From positions 62,001-126,000 of the forward strand of contig JAHDYR010000016.1 in assembly GCA_019828565.1 (NCBI GenBank): 64,000 nt of DNA, read 5' to 3'. The DNA comes from Carpediemonas membranifera. Taxonomy: Eukaryota; Fornicata. The notes beneath the pieces are model-generated. The model was given only the letters and a program-made list of their open reading frames with translations, did not search any database and was not told the DNA's origin. This document shows positions 1 through 9,221 of the stretch, one piece after another. Position 1 is the first letter of the stretch. Every line of letters begins with the position of its first letter. A program made the position numbers and the translations under genes.

Positions 1-32
1 GAATGAATGAACGAACGAACGAATGAATGAGG
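1..32. repeat. Tetranucleotide microsatellite (GAAT/GAAC)n
   Basis: The window opens with about eight tandem GAAT/GAAC tetramers. They lie just beyond the 3' end of the minus-strand triphosphatase gene. The tract may continue outside the window. Confidence 0.9.
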
Positions 33-50
33 ACTGACAAGAACTCGCCC

Positions 51-971
51 TCACAGCACATGTCTGCCGCTGGTCAGACACACCAGCGCCCTCAGTCGGG
101 CGAACAACGGATCGACCACTCCCTGCATCGCCTCCACACCGGGCACCGGGTCCTCATGCACCGCCAGGGCCCTCAGCACGGCCGCCCTGCGCTCGACCAG
201 CGGTTGTCTGTCGGTGATCTCCATCTCCACCTCGTAGTGCGGGTCGTCCCAATGTTCAGCGACAGTCTTGTCTCGCGTCTCCGGCACCCAATCCTTGACA
301 AGCGAGAGGTCCCACACAACGTCGCCGTCACGGTACGAATACCGCTCCTTGTGCCGCTTCTCTACCACCTTGGCCTTCTGATCCGGACTGAAGCACTCCT
401 CTTCAATGGACGCGCTGATCCTCAGGTCGTACTTAAAGTGCGGCATGGAGACTGTGAGAGAGTCAATGCGGACCTTCCGCATTGTCTCGAAGCTGGTGGA
501 CTGCAACTGATTCTGGTCCGGTGGCCCCAGCTCTGTGATACGGCTGACACGAATATGGTCGGTCCCGTCGGGGTCCTCGTAGAAAGAGTCGACTATCTCA
601 CGGGGTGGGACGAGCTCAATCTTATTGGTAAAGTCGGCGAGCTTGCCGGTCTCTAGCTGGTTGGATAGCAGGAGGAGGATGCCGTTGAGCGTCTTGAAGT
701 CGGACAAGTCGATGGAGGTGTCGAAATAGCAACGCGTGTCGCTGATGATGGATTCGTCGGAGGTAGTCTCATTCAGGAAACGAGGAAGCGGAGTCGATGG
801 CTCAATATCATGCAGCTCCTCCCACTCGCCCTTGATTAATCCGGTCATTTCAGTTTTCTTCCAGCGGAGGATACCTAGCTTCGCCTCAATCTCACAGTCG
901 TCTATATTGGCATATTTGTATAGGAAATTGGCTATCTCTCGGTAGATAGGGTCGAATACAAGCCGGTTCAT
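51..971 (-). CDS. mRNA-capping RNA 5'-triphosphatase, Cet1/TTM family
   Basis: A 306-aa protein with the hallmark pair of the fungal/protist triphosphate-tunnel metalloenzyme fold. EIEAKLG at about residues 27-33 fits the first ExExK metal-binding strand, and YEVEMEI near residue 247 fits the last Glu-rich strand. Between them are basic segments (RKVRIDS, KRHKERYSY) where this family contacts the triphosphate. Family members remove the gamma-phosphate from nascent pre-mRNA in the nucleus, the first step of capping. The metal-dependent type occurs in fungi and many protists, while animals and plants use a cysteine phosphatase. A TAAACTGCAC element lies 16 nt upstream of the ATG. There is no guanylyltransferase domain, so that enzyme must be encoded elsewhere. 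Confidence 0.82.
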   Translation of the reverse strand: MNRLVFDPIYREIANFLYKYANIDDCEIEAKLGILRWKKTEMTGLIKGEWEELHDIEPSTPLPRFLNETTSDESIISDTRCYFDTSIDLSDFKTLNGILLLLSNQLETGKLADFTNKIELVPPREIVDSFYEDPDGTDHIRVSRITELGPPDQNQLQSTSFETMRKVRIDSLTVSMPHFKYDLRISASIEEECFSPDQKAKVVEKRHKERYSYRDGDVVWDLSLVKDWVPETRDKTVAEHWDDPHYEVEMEITDRQPLVERRAAVLRALAVHEDPVPGVEAMQGVVDPLFARLRALVCLTSGRHVL

Positions 972-1104
972 GAAGAAGCGTTGGACGTGCAGTTTATGTA
1001 ATTTGTGCCCAGGCCACTCAAAATGCCAGGAAATGCACTATTAAGATGATAAATCGGGTGCCCAGTGCTCGTTATGCATCAGTTCGTCTGGATTTGACCC
1101 TCGA

Positions 1105-1120
1105 TCTTTTTTTCGCAGAA
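1105..1120 (+). promoter_or_regulatory. T-tract element shared with ribosomal protein gene
   Basis: TCTTTTTTTCGCAGAA lies about 30 nt before the GlyRS start codon. A nearly identical sequence precedes eL38 (53634-53648), and a similar T7 tract precedes eL14 (3628-3653). A role in co-regulating translation genes is inference. Confidence 0.35.
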
Positions 1121-1148
1121 GTGAACGCCTTTCGTCAAACAAAGAGAT

Positions 1149-3458
1149 ATGGCCAGCTCTTGCTTCGCCGGTGCGCTTGACTTGTTCACGAATGAGTATC
1201 CCCTCCGCCTTGAGGTCGAGGAGGGCGATAAGAAGCCCGTTGTGACTCTGAAGAGTTCCGACGTCTCTCGGCAGTTCGGCATGGTTCTCAAGGACAGTGG
1301 CCGCTTTGTCTTCCCCGGTTTCGAGATCTACGGCGGTTGCGCTGGTCTGTACGACCTTGGCTACGTCGGCACAATGCTGGAGACCAACATTCTTTCCCTC
1401 TGGCGCGACCACTTTGTGAAGCACGAGGGCATGTTCGAAATCAAGTCCACCAGCATCACCCCCCGCCCCGTATTTGTGGCGTCCGGCCACGCTACGAAGT
1501 TCCACGACGTCATGGCGCAGGACTCCAAGACGGAGACTTTCTATCGTATGGACCAGGAGATCGAGAAGTACTGCGATCGCGTCGTAGAGGAGTGCCAGGC
1601 CAAGCTCGATAACCCCAAGACCCCTCTTGAGGACGAGAAGCGCCAGGAGATTGAGGCCAAGGTCGCCCGGCTTGGCAAGATCCGCAACATGGTCGACGGC
1701 ATGACCTGCGCCGAGATCCAGAAGATCATGGACGAGCTCCAGCTGCTCTCCCCCGAGGGCAATGCTTTCCTCCCCGCCGAGGACCACAACCTGATGTTCG
1801 GCGTCCGTATCGGTCCCACTGCCAAGGACGTCAACGGCTACCTTAGACCCGAGCTCGCCCAGGGCATCTTCGTCAACTTCCTCAACATCAAGTCCGCTGC
1901 CAACGAGAAGCTCCCATTTGCCGGTGCGACGGTCGGTCTCGCATACCGTAACGAGATCGCCCCCCGCGGCGGCCTCCTTCGAGTCCGAGAGTTCACCCTC
2001 GCCGAGATCGAGCACTTCTTCGACCCCCTGGATAACACGCACCCCGGCTTTGACGAGATCAAGGACGTCGAGCTTTCGATGTGGTCCTCTCCTCTCCAGA
2101 TGACCATGGCCGAGCCCGTCACGATCACTGCCGCACAGGCCCTCGAGGGCGTGGAAGTGACAAACGGCGATGGTACCAAGTCAACGCTGAAGATCGACAA
2201 CGCCACCCACGTCTACTTCATCGCTCGTGTCCAACTCTTCCTCGAGTCCCTCGGCATCGGTTCGGAGTTCATCCGGTTCCGCCAGCACCTGCCGCACCAG
2301 ATGGCCCACTACGCCACTGACTGCTGGGACGGGGAGATTTACATGGCGTCGGGCTGGGTCGAGTGCATCGGTCTCGCCAACAGATCAGCCAACGACCTCA
2401 AGTGGCACGCGGACGCCACCAAGACCAAGCTCGAGATGTTCAGGCCCTACGCTGAGCCCAAGACGGTCCACTACACCCGTGCTCTCCCCATCAAGGCTGT
2501 CATTGGAAAGATGTACCGCAGGGAGGCCGGCATCGAGAAGAAGTTGAACCCCAAGGAGGTCATCGGGTTCTTCGAGGGCGTCTCGACTGATGAGGCACAG
2601 GCTCTGAGGGCGTCCATCTCGGACGGTAAGCTCACTGTCACCATCAACGGCGTCGAGGAGACCGTGGCGGCCAAGGCGGACTTCAAGGACGTCACCAAAA
2701 AGGACAAGGAGACTGTGGTGGCCTTCCAGGACGTCACTGAGCTCGTGCATGGCGAGTACTTTACCCCCAACGTCATTGAGCCTTCATTCGGGGTCGGCCG
2801 TATCCTCAGCGCAGTCATGGAGCATGCATACAAGATCCGCGTCCCCCACGGCACCAGCATCCTTGCTGGCCCCACGGACCCCGTCGATAAGAAGGCCAAG
2901 AAGGTCAAGCTCGACGATCACTTCGACATGAAGCGCTCCTTCTTCTCCTTCCCACCCGAGATCGCCCCGTACAAGGTCTGCATTGTAGACCTGCTCGCCC
3001 TGCCCAAGATCGACACCACCGCCACCCCCGAGGAGCAGGCTGCCCTCAACACGCGCAGGGATGGCATGAACGCCGTCCCCCGCCGTGTGGCCCGTGGTCT
3101 GAAGGGCGCCGGCATCGCCCACGTGCTCGACAACACCAGCATCTCCATCGGCCGGCGGTATGCCCGTAACGACGCCATCGGCATCCCCTTCGCCGTCACT
3201 GTCGACGGCGACACGGTCGACTCCGACTCTTCCATGTTCGCCACCGTCACCGTCCGTGAGCGTGACTCCGGCGAGCAGATCCGGGTCCCCCTCGCTGAGG
3301 ATGCCGCTGCGGCAATCACCACTCTTCTTGAGACCGGCAAGGGCGCCATGCCCTCGTCTGCTCTGACCGGCCTCCTCGTCGACCTCACGGAGGGCCGCCG
3401 TAGCTGGGCTGAGGTCCGCGAGCAGTACGGCCTGTGGAGTGCGGGCCAGCAGGAGTAA
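1149..3458 (+). CDS. GARS: Glycyl-tRNA synthetase, eukaryotic class II type
   Basis: A 769-aa protein that charges tRNA-Gly in the cytosol. Class II motifs are clear: motif 2 (YRNEIAPRGGLLRVREF, about residues 264-280), the Gly-specific block around HYATDCWDGEI (about 386) and motif 3 (PSFGVGRIL, about 544). The anticodon-binding domain follows from about 590. Residues 10-160 match the usual N-terminal catalytic region (FPGFEIYGGCAGLYDLG). There is no WHEP extension and no obvious organelle-targeting peptide ahead of MASSCFAGALD. Length is close to other eukaryotic GlyRS. Many long open frames in other phases here are shadows of strong C/G third-position bias. AATAAA follows the stop within about 10 nt. 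Confidence 0.97.
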   Translation: MASSCFAGALDLFTNEYPLRLEVEEGDKKPVVTLKSSDVSRQFGMVLKDSGRFVFPGFEIYGGCAGLYDLGYVGTMLETNILSLWRDHFVKHEGMFEIKSTSITPRPVFVASGHATKFHDVMAQDSKTETFYRMDQEIEKYCDRVVEECQAKLDNPKTPLEDEKRQEIEAKVARLGKIRNMVDGMTCAEIQKIMDELQLLSPEGNAFLPAEDHNLMFGVRIGPTAKDVNGYLRPELAQGIFVNFLNIKSAANEKLPFAGATVGLAYRNEIAPRGGLLRVREFTLAEIEHFFDPLDNTHPGFDEIKDVELSMWSSPLQMTMAEPVTITAAQALEGVEVTNGDGTKSTLKIDNATHVYFIARVQLFLESLGIGSEFIRFRQHLPHQMAHYATDCWDGEIYMASGWVECIGLANRSANDLKWHADATKTKLEMFRPYAEPKTVHYTRALPIKAVIGKMYRREAGIEKKLNPKEVIGFFEGVSTDEAQALRASISDGKLTVTINGVEETVAAKADFKDVTKKDKETVVAFQDVTELVHGEYFTPNVIEPSFGVGRILSAVMEHAYKIRVPHGTSILAGPTDPVDKKAKKVKLDDHFDMKRSFFSFPPEIAPYKVCIVDLLALPKIDTTATPEEQAALNTRRDGMNAVPRRVARGLKGAGIAHVLDNTSISIGRRYARNDAIGIPFAVTVDGDTVDSDSSMFATVTVRERDSGEQIRVPLAEDAAAAITTLLETGKGAMPSSALTGLLVDLTEGRRSWAEVREQYGLWSAGQQE

Positions 3459-3627
3459 TAGCAATAAATTGCAGAGGATAGTGTGCTGCTAAACCTGCGG
3501 AGACCTAAAAGCAAAGGCAATCGCTACTCTGGTCGGCAGATCGCTACCGCCAACAGTATGAGTAGTGGCAGGCTATTATCGGTCATCGATTACTGTTTCT
3601 GGCGTCAAATAGAAGGTGCATTTTAAC

Positions 3628-3653
3628 CACTTTTTTTCATGGCACAAAAAAAG
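3628..3653 (+). promoter_or_regulatory. T7/A7 tract upstream of eL14
   Basis: CACTTTTTTTCATGGCAC followed by seven A lies about 32-57 nt before the eL14 ATG, directly after a GTGCATTTTAACC element (3616-3628). A related T-tract stands before GlyRS and eL38. The regulatory role is inferred. Confidence 0.3.
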
Positions 3654-3684
3654 TAGGCTGCGCTCCCTTCGTTCCACATCCCAA

Positions 3685-4108
3685 ATGGTTTGTTTCAAGT
3701 TCTTTTACCGTTATATAGGCTTTCAAGCGTTTCGTTCAGGTTGGTCGCCTCTGTGTTGTGAACTATGGTGCCGAGGTTGGCAAGCTTTGCGTGATTGTTG
3801 ATATTGTCGATGCTTCCCGCGTTATTGTTGACGGCCCCACCACTGGCTTCGAGCGCAAGGTGATGTCTCTCAAGGCCCTTTCCCTCACCAAGGTTGTCGC
3901 CGACGTTTCCCGTGGTATCCGCCAGCAGAAGCTCGCCAAGGCCCTCGAGGAGCAGAAGGTGATCGAGAAGTTCAACGAGTCCACCTGGGGCCAGAAGAAG
4001 CTCGCCGCCGCCAAGCGTGCCTCCCTCAACGACTTTGATCGCTTCAAGGTCATGCTCCTTAAGAAGGAGCGTTCCCTCGCCATCAAGAAGGCCATCAAGG
4101 CTATGTAA
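3685..4108 (+). CDS. RPL14: 60S ribosomal protein eL14 (start codon separated by 31-nt intron)
   Basis: Exon 2 (3719-4108) encodes a full eL14: KOW-like N-terminus (GRLCVVNYGAEVGKLCVIVD), then the conserved DFDRFKVMLLKK block. It opens at an in-frame stop with no ATG of its own. Joining the ATG at 3685-3687 to 3719 across a 31-nt GT-AG interval gives MAFKRFVQVGRL, which lines up with human MVFRRFVEVGRV. This gives a 130-aa protein, typical length without the Lys/Ala-rich tail of animals. eL14 sits on the solvent face of the large subunit. The stop overlaps TAAAG. An unspliced model would start at GTG 3758 and lose about 13 conserved residues, so the split start is preferred. Confidence 0.88.
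3688..3718 (+). other. 31-nt spliceosomal intron directly after the eL14 ATG
   Basis: Donor GTTTGT and acceptor TTATATAG. Removal joins ATG to GCT TTC AAG and restores the conserved eL14 N-terminus. The donor is identical to that of the eL38 intron. The 3' end lacks the CACAG seen in three other introns here. Confidence 0.75.
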
Positions 4109-4358
4109 AGGGGTTTATGCTGCATGTATTGCAGAGTTGATGGAACTGCGTGTGGATAGGCTGTTAGTGGGCCTGATGTGCTGATGAAGAAGTGATACTT
4201 GCATGATAGCATCTCACGCCAGACTATGCCCGGGTGAGATCGACAGGGTTGGACTGATCTCACAGCCCAGCGACCCAGAGCTGATGATGGCCCAGAGAGA
4301 TCTGAGATCGGGTGTGGAATGTGCAGTTTTGGATCATTTGAGTTCGATAGCTGCTCCC

Positions 4359-5456
4359 ATGTCGTTAAGCTCGGACATGACGACACGGGAACTCATTGTT
4401 TGGGTGTGTAGAACGCTACAGGAGACGGATAATCTCACCTTCTTGTTCTCACTCCTCGTAGCCGGTGGTATTCTCCTATACATCCCCGCATACTTCTCAG
4501 CGGCGAAGGATTACAGACAAAAGGCGTACTTTGCTCGTGTGAATCTCCTCATCATCATCTTCACGGTGATGCAGGTGATAGTCACGGTCGTGTGGCCGTT
4601 TTCCCAGGTCATGCTCATCCAGTTCCTCCTGTGCTCATTTGGTGTACCTTATAGCTGTTACCTGCCCAAAACCATCCCCTACATACTGTTCAATCAGGTC
4701 CGGGTCCGGCTGTACCCCTATCTCTCGGGCGTGTTCTTCTATGCATTCATCGGCTACACTTTTACGACCTCGATATTCTTCACAAGACTTGTACGCTGTA
4801 CCTCACTCGTCCAGGGTGCCGAGCTGACAGCCAAGAAGCGTCTGATCGTTCCTCTGTGGGAGCACGCGGTCGTCTGGTCGTTCGCCGTCATCCTCACGCT
4901 CATCAGAGTGACCGCCTCCGTACTCATCGAGCTTTCCTCCTTCGTCCTCCCGTCCCCCGCTGTGATGGTTCTCTCCTTCTTGAACGCCATGTTCCGCATG
5001 CTCGTGCTAGCTGTCGTGTTTGCCGCCGAGTGGGTCCTATTCGTCTTCGTCGTTAGGAGCATGCGGGACGCCTCGGCGGGTAACCGTAAGCGGCCAAACT
5101 ACACTGCCCTGCTTCTCTCATTCGTTCTTCCATTTACCTTTTACGTGATCTTCCTCGTTATTTACGTCGGCCTCTCTCTCGTGGTGTCCGTGCTCAACGT
5201 TGTCTACCTGATGAGCCCCTCTGTCCTGCTCGACACAGTCATCGTAGAAGTCCAGACGGTCGCCCACCTCACGTACTCGGTCGTCTCAGTCATTCTCTAC
5301 CTTCAGCAGGCAGTCATCGTCCTGTCCCACGTGGCTATGCTGGCCGGCGCCTCGATACGTCGGCGGAAGGCTGCGAGGAGGGAGAAGTCTGATGTCCCTC
5401 GTGGGATGGAGATGACGACGATGTACCGCAGCACCGCCGTGAACTATAGGATTTAG
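4359..5456 (+). CDS. Seven-transmembrane protein, family not recognised
   Basis: A 365-aa integral membrane protein. About seven hydrophobic segments are visible, for example TFLFSLLVAGGILLYIPAY, LLIIIFTVMQVIVTVVWPF, VLAVVFAAEWVLFVFVV and VILYLQQAVIVLSHVAML. A short N-terminus precedes them, and a basic, probably cytosolic tail (RRRKAARREKSD) ends the protein. The topology is GPCR-like, but I see no DRY, NPxxY or other class motif, so this is not a receptor call. The frame is open upstream to 4203. I chose ATG 4359 because hydrophobic sequence begins soon after it and a GTGCAGTTTTGG element ends 27 nt before it. ATG 4377 is an alternative. Confidence 0.7.
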   Translation: MSLSSDMTTRELIVWVCRTLQETDNLTFLFSLLVAGGILLYIPAYFSAAKDYRQKAYFARVNLLIIIFTVMQVIVTVVWPFSQVMLIQFLLCSFGVPYSCYLPKTIPYILFNQVRVRLYPYLSGVFFYAFIGYTFTTSIFFTRLVRCTSLVQGAELTAKKRLIVPLWEHAVVWSFAVILTLIRVTASVLIELSSFVLPSPAVMVLSFLNAMFRMLVLAVVFAAEWVLFVFVVRSMRDASAGNRKRPNYTALLLSFVLPFTFYVIFLVIYVGLSLVVSVLNVVYLMSPSVLLDTVIVEVQTVAHLTYSVVSVILYLQQAVIVLSHVAMLAGASIRRRKAARREKSDVPRGMEMTTMYRSTAVNYRI

Positions 5457-5702
5457 TCTAGACTCCCGGACCTGTGTGCCCGTGGTGTGTTGCTGGCCAT
5501 GGTGTGCTGGCTGAGTAAATACTCGATGATGAGCTCGGTCCCCCTGGAGAGTTCAGGGGCTGTGCAGTAATTTCGACTTATGTCCCAGCCGAGGTATAAC
5601 GAGATAGGATCAGTGAGAGGTGTTGCGCAGTAGTATAAACACATTTTTCGAACCTTCAATAGCACAAGAGGGCAGTTCGTAACCTGCGTTTTTCGGAACA
5701 AA

Positions 5703-6689
5703 ATGGTCGAGGAGAACCAGGCAGCGGAGGCCCATACGCTGGATAGATACGGTTTCATTGTTAGCAGTGATGAACATGGGCCTCTTAGGCAGCCAACACG
5801 CCAATCTATTGAGAAGGAGCACGAACGCATCCAAAAATGGACCTGGATGCTCAACCACTGGCAGGGGTTTCACCATACACGAAAATTCAGACAAAGAGTG
5901 CGCAAGGGCATCCCCGAGCAGTTCCGTGGTGTTGTGTGGCAAAAGCTGCTCGCCTCCAGGGTGCTGTACGAGCACCATGAGCTCGAGAACCCGTTCAAGA
6001 GCGTCTACAGTGCCCTGTTGACCCAGACAAACGAGGAGGCGGCAATCACAATCGAGAAGGACATCACGCGCACTTTCCCATCTCACGCCATGTTCCGCAG
6101 CGACAACACGGCGGGCAAGGACGCGCTCGAGCACAACCTCAACGCCTTCGCATGCTATAAGCCAGAGGTTGGGTATTGCCAGGGTATGGGCTTCATTGAC
6201 GGCGTGCTCCTCATGTACATGTCCGAGAAGGAGGCCTTCTGGGCCCTGCGCCAGATAGTCGTCGATAGGATGCCTGGCATCTTCAACACAGGCTTCCCTA
6301 TGCTCCAGGTGCGCTTCAAGCAGTGGAACAAGCTCTTGAGCAAGCGGGAGCCGGCCATCTTCAAGGCCTTGGCCCGGCATAACATCGACGCGTCCTTTTA
6401 CACGACCCAGTGGTTCATGACGCTCTTCATATACGCTGCCCCGTTCGAGGTGGCCGTGCGGATCTTCGATTGCTTCTGCTGCGAGGGCGTCAAGATCGTC
6501 TTCCGTGTGGGCCTGACCTACATTGCTGCTCTGAAGAAGACCATTCTTAAGGCCCCGTTTGAGCAGGTCATGGTCGCCATCCAGCGAACACCTCTGACGC
6601 TGGAGTTGTTTGAGTCGGCGATTGACCTGAAGTTGAAGTCTGCCGAGTTTGCTCTTCCAGACGAGGGAAGGAAGGTCATGGTCAGGTGA
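5703..6689 (+). CDS. TBC-domain Rab GTPase-activating protein
   Basis: A 328-aa protein that is almost entirely a TBC domain. IPEQFRGVVWQKLL (about residue 70) starts the domain. The Arg-finger motif appears as IEKDITRTFPSH (about 116-127) and the Gln finger as YCQGMGF (about 157). Both catalytic fingers are present, so an active dual-finger RabGAP is expected. The domain runs on to about residue 300. The N-terminal 60 residues (KWTWMLNHWQGFHH) match the pre-TBC segment of small TBC1D10/GYP-like proteins. The Rab partner cannot be named from sequence. The product should act on endomembranes from the cytosol. Confidence 0.93.
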   Translation: MVEENQAAEAHTLDRYGFIVSSDEHGPLRQPTRQSIEKEHERIQKWTWMLNHWQGFHHTRKFRQRVRKGIPEQFRGVVWQKLLASRVLYEHHELENPFKSVYSALLTQTNEEAAITIEKDITRTFPSHAMFRSDNTAGKDALEHNLNAFACYKPEVGYCQGMGFIDGVLLMYMSEKEAFWALRQIVVDRMPGIFNTGFPMLQVRFKQWNKLLSKREPAIFKALARHNIDASFYTTQWFMTLFIYAAPFEVAVRIFDCFCCEGVKIVFRVGLTYIAALKKTILKAPFEQVMVAIQRTPLTLELFESAIDLKLKSAEFALPDEGRKVMVR

Positions 6690-6834
6690 GCGAGGGATAG
6701 GTTGTAGATAGTGTAAAGCAGGCAGCGCCGCGTTGTCATCGCTGTGATTGTGGCGTGCGACGTTTCTAGACTTCGCAGGCTACGCGGCAAAAGTGAAGCG
6801 CTCATTCTTGACGGCGCAAAGGACGTGACAGCGG

Positions 6835-7389
6835 ATGGAGTCGTCAATACCTCAATGTACACAGGATAACACACAGGTGGCAGCTGTGTCGGACGCCAAA
6901 GTTTTCGGGAGCTTGCCCCCGATTGTGAATTTCGGCGATGCAACGACACAGCCAGCAAAACCAGTTCCCCCAATACAGAAGAAGAAGCATAAGCGTGTAG
7001 TTACCGGCAAGCGAGGTGTAGCGTTCTCCCCGTACCAAATCAGCGTCCTCGTCCACTGCTTCCAAGAACAATCCTACCCCTCCAGAGATGAGTTCGACAA
7101 CCTTGCACGCTATATCGGGCTAGACACAGACAGGGTCCGCGGCTGGTTCCAGAACTCCCGCACCAGAGGTGTCCCCTCCAAGGCAAAGGTCAATGAGGTC
7201 TCCATCCCCGCCCAGGCAATCATGGACGGCCTGGCGACTAGGGGGACCATCATGCCCTTGCCCGACCATCCTGTCGTGGGTCTGCCGCGCGTGAGGACAT
7301 CTGACAAGAGTTGCCAGTGCACAAACCTGCCGCTTGACGTGCAGGATCTGTACTTCACCGGGGCCTTTGACGAGCTGCTGGAGCGGTAG
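6835..7389 (+). CDS. Homeodomain protein
   Basis: A 184-aa protein with one homeodomain at about residues 57-116. It begins with a basic arm (KKKHKRVVTGKRG), continues through helices 1 and 2 (PYQISVLVHCFQEQSYPSRDEFDNLARYIGL), and ends with recognition helix VRGWFQNSRTRG. The W48-F49-x-N51-x-R53 core that contacts DNA is intact, so sequence-specific binding is expected. No TALE three-residue loop insertion and no POU, paired or LIM domain is visible. The flanks are low in recognisable features. It is probably a nuclear transcription regulator with unknown targets. It lies between a RabGAP and a kinase gene on the same strand. Confidence 0.88.
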   Translation: MESSIPQCTQDNTQVAAVSDAKVFGSLPPIVNFGDATTQPAKPVPPIQKKKHKRVVTGKRGVAFSPYQISVLVHCFQEQSYPSRDEFDNLARYIGLDTDRVRGWFQNSRTRGVPSKAKVNEVSIPAQAIMDGLATRGTIMPLPDHPVVGLPRVRTSDKSCQCTNLPLDVQDLYFTGAFDELLER

Positions 7390-7500
7390 GAGTCTGGGTA
7401 TAGTGGCCACTGGCACAATCAGTTGCCCGAAGCGGCATGTATTAAATAGCAGTTCACAGCAGGTGTCTAGGGCGGCGTCTGAATAGGTGGGCTAGGCTCG

Positions 7501-9039
7501 ATGGAACAGTCCGTGCTAAGCAGCCCCGATGAATCTGGAGCACCGTCCTTTGCCTGCGAAAAACGGGCACGACGAAATCCGATGGGCGCAGGTGCTGGAC
7601 GCCCACGGGAGAAATATGAGACGCAAGATGATGGAAATGGGCCAGGGGAGGACCCCAACACGATCCTGATGACGGACACAGCACCACATCCACCAAAGGG
7701 CCCCAAATCCAGGGTTAAGAGGCGCATCGAGCAGAAATTAGGGAAACACACCAGTCACGACAGCTCTCACTTCCAGTGCCACGACAACTACTACCGTGAC
7801 GACCGCGATAGCCGGGAGCAAACGCTCCTAGACATTGTGAATCCCCTTCGTCGGCCGCCGATCACCCGCTGGCAGCTCGCCAGCCTCATCGGCCAGGGGG
7901 CGTTCGGGGCGGTGTACCTGGGTATGAACCAGGACACCGGGAGCCTCATGGCGGTGAAGCAGGTGGTGTTCAATGGAGAGGAGTGTGAAGAGGTCGCCGC
8001 ATTCGAGTACGAGATCGGGCTCATGCAGAACCTCAACCACCGCAACATCGTCAAGTACCTCGGCTTCGACCGGACCGAGACGACGCTCAACATCTTCATG
8101 GAGCTCGTTCCCGGCGGTAGTATGTCGGCCTTCGTGTCACCCAAGAAGTTTGGGCCGCTCCAGGAGAGCCTTATCCGGATCTACACGAAGCAGATCCTGC
8201 TGGGGCTCAAGTATCTGCATGACCACCAGATCATCCACCGCGACATCAAGGGCGCTAACATCCTCGTCAGCAGCAACGGCGTCATTAAGCTGGCTGACTT
8301 CGGAGCGTCTAAGAAGCTGTCGACAATCGCCACGAAGAGGGACGACAAGGCCTCGTTGAAGGGCACGCCCTACTTCATCGCCCCCGAGGCCGTCACCGAT
8401 CCCCAGCACGTCGGCCGGCAGAGCGACATATGGAGCGTCGGGTGCTGCATCATCGAGATGGCCACGGGCAAACCGCCGTACTACGATGAACACGAGAACG
8501 CGTCCTTGGCCGCGGTGTTGTTCAAGATCGCGTCCCTCAAGACCGGCCCCGACCCTCCCGACTACTTCACCCCAGAGGGCAAGGCCTTCCTCAAGAAGTG
8601 CTTCCAGCTCGACCCCGCGAACAGGCCGACCGCTAAGGCGCTGCTCGCGGACGTCTGGCTCAGAGGCGTGCCTGTTCCCGAGGGAGACCCCGAACCCGCC
8701 GTGGTGGCCGAGAATCAGGCAGAAGTCGACCTACCTGGGCCCGCCTTCGACTTCACCGACTGTGGGGTGACCGAGCTCGATGAGTCGACCGACGGCAGCC
8801 TCAAGGGCAGCCTGACGGACACCCTGGGGCTGACGGAGTTCAACCCCGTGACCGAGCCGAGCTACCAGGTCGACATCAGGGTCAAGTTCGATGCTGTCGA
8901 CTCGCCCGCGGCCGGGCCTGGAGGGCGGCCTCGGGACGACAGCGACATCTTCGGCGGAGGGGAGAAGCTCATCCATAACTTGACTGCCGAACTCAGCGAC
9001 GAGAGGTGGAGCCAGCTGCGGGAGGAGGCAGGCACATGA
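7501..9039 (+). CDS. MEKK/MAPKKK-type Ser/Thr protein kinase
   Basis: A 512-aa protein with a complete STE11-like kinase domain at about residues 121-386. Visible are the glycine loop (LIGQGAFGAVYLG), VAIK lysine (MAVKQVV, about 153), catalytic loop (IHRDIKGANIL, about 245-255), LADFGASK (about 264-271), activation-loop end (GTPYFIAPE) and SDIWSVGCCIIEM. HRDIKGAN and GTPYFIAPE are typical of the MEKK/NPK1 group. The N-terminal 120 residues are basic and low complexity, and the C-terminal 125 are acidic. No docking or CRIB domain is seen. The last 26 nt of the gene, including the stop codon, are also the left edge of the 1642-bp repeat unit that follows. Confidence 0.93.
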   Translation: MEQSVLSSPDESGAPSFACEKRARRNPMGAGAGRPREKYETQDDGNGPGEDPNTILMTDTAPHPPKGPKSRVKRRIEQKLGKHTSHDSSHFQCHDNYYRDDRDSREQTLLDIVNPLRRPPITRWQLASLIGQGAFGAVYLGMNQDTGSLMAVKQVVFNGEECEEVAAFEYEIGLMQNLNHRNIVKYLGFDRTETTLNIFMELVPGGSMSAFVSPKKFGPLQESLIRIYTKQILLGLKYLHDHQIIHRDIKGANILVSSNGVIKLADFGASKKLSTIATKRDDKASLKGTPYFIAPEAVTDPQHVGRQSDIWSVGCCIIEMATGKPPYYDEHENASLAAVLFKIASLKTGPDPPDYFTPEGKAFLKKCFQLDPANRPTAKALLADVWLRGVPVPEGDPEPAVVAENQAEVDLPGPAFDFTDCGVTELDESTDGSLKGSLTDTLGLTEFNPVTEPSYQVDIRVKFDAVDSPAAGPGGRPRDDSDIFGGGEKLIHNLTAELSDERWSQLREEAGT

Positions 9040-9221
9040 ACATAGCACTGCGAATAGAATACACACACTAATCTGATGATGAGGCAGACATAAAGCGGAC
9101 ACCTGCCATGCTTGTCTGGCCCCCAGCGACCAGGGGCATGGTCATGACCGGGTGTCATCGTTTTGGATGCTGGCGAGACTAAACTCCGGATCATTTCACA
9201 ACATTTAATGGAGGCATTGAA

